Positions 61,693 to 64,000 of a stretch of DNA of 64,000 nucleotides are shown one piece after another. The translations under genes and the position numbers were made by a program. The DNA is taken from assembly GCA_947469485.1 (NCBI GenBank), contig CANIPU010000004.1, positions 91,537 through 155,536 of the forward strand, given 5' to 3'. Positions within the stretch are counted from its first letter, which is position 1; every line of letters begins with the position of its first letter. The notes beneath the pieces were generated by a model, which did not search any database, was not told where the DNA came from, and saw only the letters and a program-made list of their open reading frames with translations. This DNA comes from Chitinophagaceae bacterium (lineage in GTDB: Bacteria > Bacteroidota > Bacteroidia > Chitinophagales > UBA10324).

Positions 61693-64000
61693 TTATTTAA
61701 CTACGCTAAGTTTTTTCATTATGCTGTTAGAGCCTTCAGTAATTTCAACAAAGTACATTCCGGCGGCAAGCGAACTCACATCAGCACTCAACACATTTTT
61801 ACCGGCAGTTAACTTCACTGTTTGTGCGAGCATTTCACTTCCTAAAATGTTATAGAACTTAACTTTTGCATTGCCGCTTGCTTCGCTGCAATTTATCAGT
61901 AACGAAACTGAATGAGTAGCTGGATTCGGATAAACAGTTAAATCAAAAATTTCCGCTTCTGATATTTCGTTCACCCCAGAACCATTATCAATTGTATTGA
62001 GGGTGGTATTGGTTTTAACCGGAGCGTTGTAATCAAAATAAATAGAAGCAGAGTTTTTAATTTCTGTTCCGTTAGCCAGATTAGGTTTCTGATGTATGGA
62101 GTACATAATGATACCAATACTTCCAAGTGGGTTACTTGCACTATCAGGTAAGTTAATATTGTTGAAGGTGAATTTCACAACACCACTTTCATTCACTTCA
62201 GTTACATAATTATGATTTGACCAATAAGGTAATAATGAAGTTATATCCAGATTACTATCCAATGTATCAATCAACACCACTTTTTGTGCAGCATAAGTTC
62301 CGGTGTTTTGAAAGTGTATGGTGTAATTCAAAACAGAATCATTAGTTGTAATGTAACCTGGCGCACCTGTGCCGCGTGGATTTACTTCTTTAAAATTCGG
62401 ATCCCATGAACCAACAACAGTGTTGTTATAATAATTTACATTGTTCCATGGAGTATAATCATTTAACCAATTTGTCATTGGAGAAGTGTAAGCAACCGAA
62501 TCTTTAAACAATATTGAGGTTCCTAAAGGAATATTTGTTGCTACATTGTACTGCACTGTAAAATTCTGGTCAGCGGCTGTAGTTAGGGTTGGAAAACCTG
62601 AATTAATACTATACCAGTTGGGGAAAGTGCCAGCATTTTGTTGGGTAAATAATCCGGGGAATGCACCTGAAAATGAAAGTTGTCCATCATGTGTGTATCC
62701 GAAATCAATATTTGATTCAGTTAAAGTTCCGTTGTTTGAAACTACTACAGTCTGATTAAAAGTATTTCCTGGAATAGGAGGAGTGTAGAATGTGGTTGAA
62801 ATCTGAACATCATGAATAGGATTTATCACATTGGCAAAATCTACAGTAGAAACACATCCTGAAGCAGCAATTACAGTTACAGGTTGGGCATTGCTTTGAC
62901 AAGCGGCTAATGGATAGAAATACTGAACTGATTCTGACAAAGTATAAGTACCTGATGGGGCAATGAACGAATATATTCCGTTTGCATCAGTGAATGTGTA
63001 ACCTAATCCTGTTGCATGAATCATGATATTTTGAATTCCAGTTTCGCCTGCATCCCAAACACAATTACCATTTAAATCTTCATAAACTTTTCCTGTGATA
63101 GTACAATAGCAACTATTGTTGGATGCATTATAACCAAGATTTGTCCATGCATGATCATTACAACCATTGGCATCTGTAACATAAACACTATAATATCCTG
63201 GTGTAAGACCTGAAGCTAAATTGGTTGTTTCGCCGTTGCTCCAAGAGTAGGTGTAAGGAGTAGTTCCTCCATTGGTAATAGCAACAATATTTCCATCGTT
63301 GCTGAAAATGCAACTGGCAGTTGTTGTTGCTAATCCAACATTTACCGGACTTGAAATCTGAATGGAAGCATACTTTGTAATTGAACAGCCTAAATTATCA
63401 CTGATAACGCAGCTATACCCACCGGCAGGTACATTATTGATTGATGAAGTAATTGCTCCATTATTCCAGGAATAAGAATAAGGTGCAGCTCCTGATGTAA
63501 CCAATATGCTTGCACTGCCATTTGATAACGGACATGTAGCATTTCCGGTAGAAACATTTGCAGTAATTATACTTATTGGTGATACAACAACACTACCAGT
63601 GCGCACACATCCAACAGCATCAGTTATATTAAAACCATAATTTCCGGGAGCTAAATTGGTAGCAGTTGTTCCTGTTTGAACAGGAAATGTATTCCAGTTG
63701 ATCGTATAAGGTGTTGTACCGCCTATAGCAGATACAGTAGCAGTACCGGTTGTGGCGGTACATGAACTTGGTGTACTTGAATAGGTAGCAGTAATTGGAG
63801 TACTTGCAGCTACACTTGCGTAACCTTGTCCAACGCATCCATTTGCGTCAGTTACTGTAATATAATAATATCCTGCAGTTAAACCGGTAACAGTTTGAGT
63901 TTGTTGTCCATTATTCCATAAGTAGGAATAAGGAGGCAAACCACCACTTCCGAATGCAATAATGCTTCCATCATTTTGTAAGCAAGTAGCAGGAGTTGAT
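61693..64000 (-). CDS. Large T9SS protein with SprB-like repeats (5' end beyond the window)
   Basis: The frame is open to the end of the window and continues past it, so only the C-terminal ~769 residues are seen and the start is outside. Five SprB-type repeats ('PPYSYLWNNGQQTQTVTGL', 'TYSSTPSSCTATTGTATV', 'GAAPYSYSWNNGAITSSIN' and others) open the part seen. A SdrD-B/collagen-binding-like domain follows ('CTITGKVYEDLNGNCVWDAG'), then a DUF11-like conserved repeat region ('NDSVLNYTIHFQNTGTYAAQ') and a T9SS type A tail ('VYPNPATHSVSLLI', 'AAGMYFVEI'). SprB itself is the gliding adhesin of Flavobacterium; this is a relative at repeat level only. A surface adhesin is likely. Confidence 0.85.
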   Translation of the reverse strand, partial: STPATCLQNDGSIIAFGSGGLPPYSYLWNNGQQTQTVTGLTAGYYYITVTDANGCVGQGYASVAASTPITATYSSTPSSCTATTGTATVSAIGGTTPYTINWNTFPVQTGTTATNLAPGNYGFNITDAVGCVRTGSVVVSPISIITANVSTGNATCPLSNGSASILVTSGAAPYSYSWNNGAITSSINNVPAGGYSCVISDNLGCSITKYASIQISSPVNVGLATTTASCIFSNDGNIVAITNGGTTPYTYSWSNGETTNLASGLTPGYYSVYVTDANGCNDHAWTNLGYNASNNSCYCTITGKVYEDLNGNCVWDAGETGIQNIMIHATGLGYTFTDANGIYSFIAPSGTYTLSESVQYFYPLAACQSNAQPVTVIAASGCVSTVDFANVINPIHDVQISTTFYTPPIPGNTFNQTVVVSNNGTLTESNIDFGYTHDGQLSFSGAFPGLFTQQNAGTFPNWYSINSGFPTLTTAADQNFTVQYNVATNIPLGTSILFKDSVAYTSPMTNWLNDYTPWNNVNYYNNTVVGSWDPNFKEVNPRGTGAPGYITTNDSVLNYTIHFQNTGTYAAQKVVLIDTLDSNLDITSLLPYWSNHNYVTEVNESGVVKFTFNNINLPDSASNPLGSIGIIMYSIHQKPNLANGTEIKNSASIYFDYNAPVKTNTTLNTIDNGSGVNEISEAEIFDLTVYPNPATHSVSLLINCSEASGNAKVKFYNILGSEMLAQTVKLTAGKNVLSADVSSLAAGMYFVEITEGSNSIMKKLSVVK

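Noticed and set aside
63939-64000. TTG at 63939 as the start of the last protein
   Set aside because: The same frame continues upstream to the window edge with matching SprB-repeat sequence, so the true start is outside.

Overview
The window looks like a chromosomal segment from a low-GC member of the Bacteroidota, either Flavobacteriales-like or Chitinophagales-like and possibly an uncultured lineage. Four things point there. Many long secreted proteins end in type IX secretion (T9SS) sorting tails, and one has a gliding-motility (CHU_C, type B) tail. There is a TonB-dependent receptor followed by a DUF4249 lipoprotein. Several family types are common in that phylum, including SprB-like repeats, a histone-H1-like small protein, BrxB bacilliredoxin, an LpxA-family transferase and YwqK repeats. 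Several genes are preceded by the Bacteroidota promoter box TAnnTTTG. I see no phage, insertion sequence, CRISPR array or plasmid functions.

Layout. 1-7 kb (mostly minus strand): rhodanese, a T9SS cargo protein, a PASTA protein directly behind an unusual double D-Ala-D-Ala ligase, a left-handed beta-helix transferase broken by an in-frame TAA, and a small membrane protein. 7-17 kb: a lectin/Ig/FN3 adhesin, a response regulator, two secreted PQQ-type sugar dehydrogenase-like proteins, a propeller-like cargo protein and an RlmI-like methyltransferase. 17-22.8 kb: ndk, then a plus-strand cluster of a DHH phosphoesterase and three successive FKBP isomerases, then a glycosyltransferase. 22.8-30.2 kb: tRNA-Leu(CAG), a gliding-type repeat protein, an FkbM methyltransferase, a heparinase-like cargo protein and dapD. 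30.2-37.4 kb: a YwqK lipoprotein, an SDR, ribH, an MBL hydrolase, rnpB abutting an Smr-domain gene, a methyltransferase, ahcY and brxB. 37.4-46.3 kb: an outer-membrane protein, the TonB receptor/DUF4249 pair, fabI, an M3 peptidase and an ABC exporter. 46.3-54.4 kb: a TMTC-like membrane TPR protein, folB, an acyl-CoA dehydrogenase, small exported proteins, a thioredoxin-like T9SS gene broken by a second in-frame TAA, a WG-repeat protein and a histone-like protein. 54.4-64 kb: valS, a serine-palmitoyltransferase-like enzyme, tyrS, a Spy/CpxP-like protein, OsmC, a DUF1801-like protein and the C-terminal part of a SprB-repeat T9SS protein that runs off the window.

Most genes are housekeeping or envelope genes mixed with surface and secreted cargo. 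About ten loci encode predicted T9SS or gliding-type cargo, but no T9SS machinery gene is present here. The cell-envelope theme recurs: the Ddl pair with PASTA, dapD, fabI, sphingolipid-type synthesis, glycosyltransferases, periplasmic FKBPs and a Spy-like protein. I did not find a clear new multi-gene defence or mobile system. The best leads are the tandem Ddl fusion, the three two-module FKBPs, the two genes interrupted by single in-frame TAA codons, a TyrRS with an altered HIGH motif, and rnpB starting right at the end of the smr reading frame.
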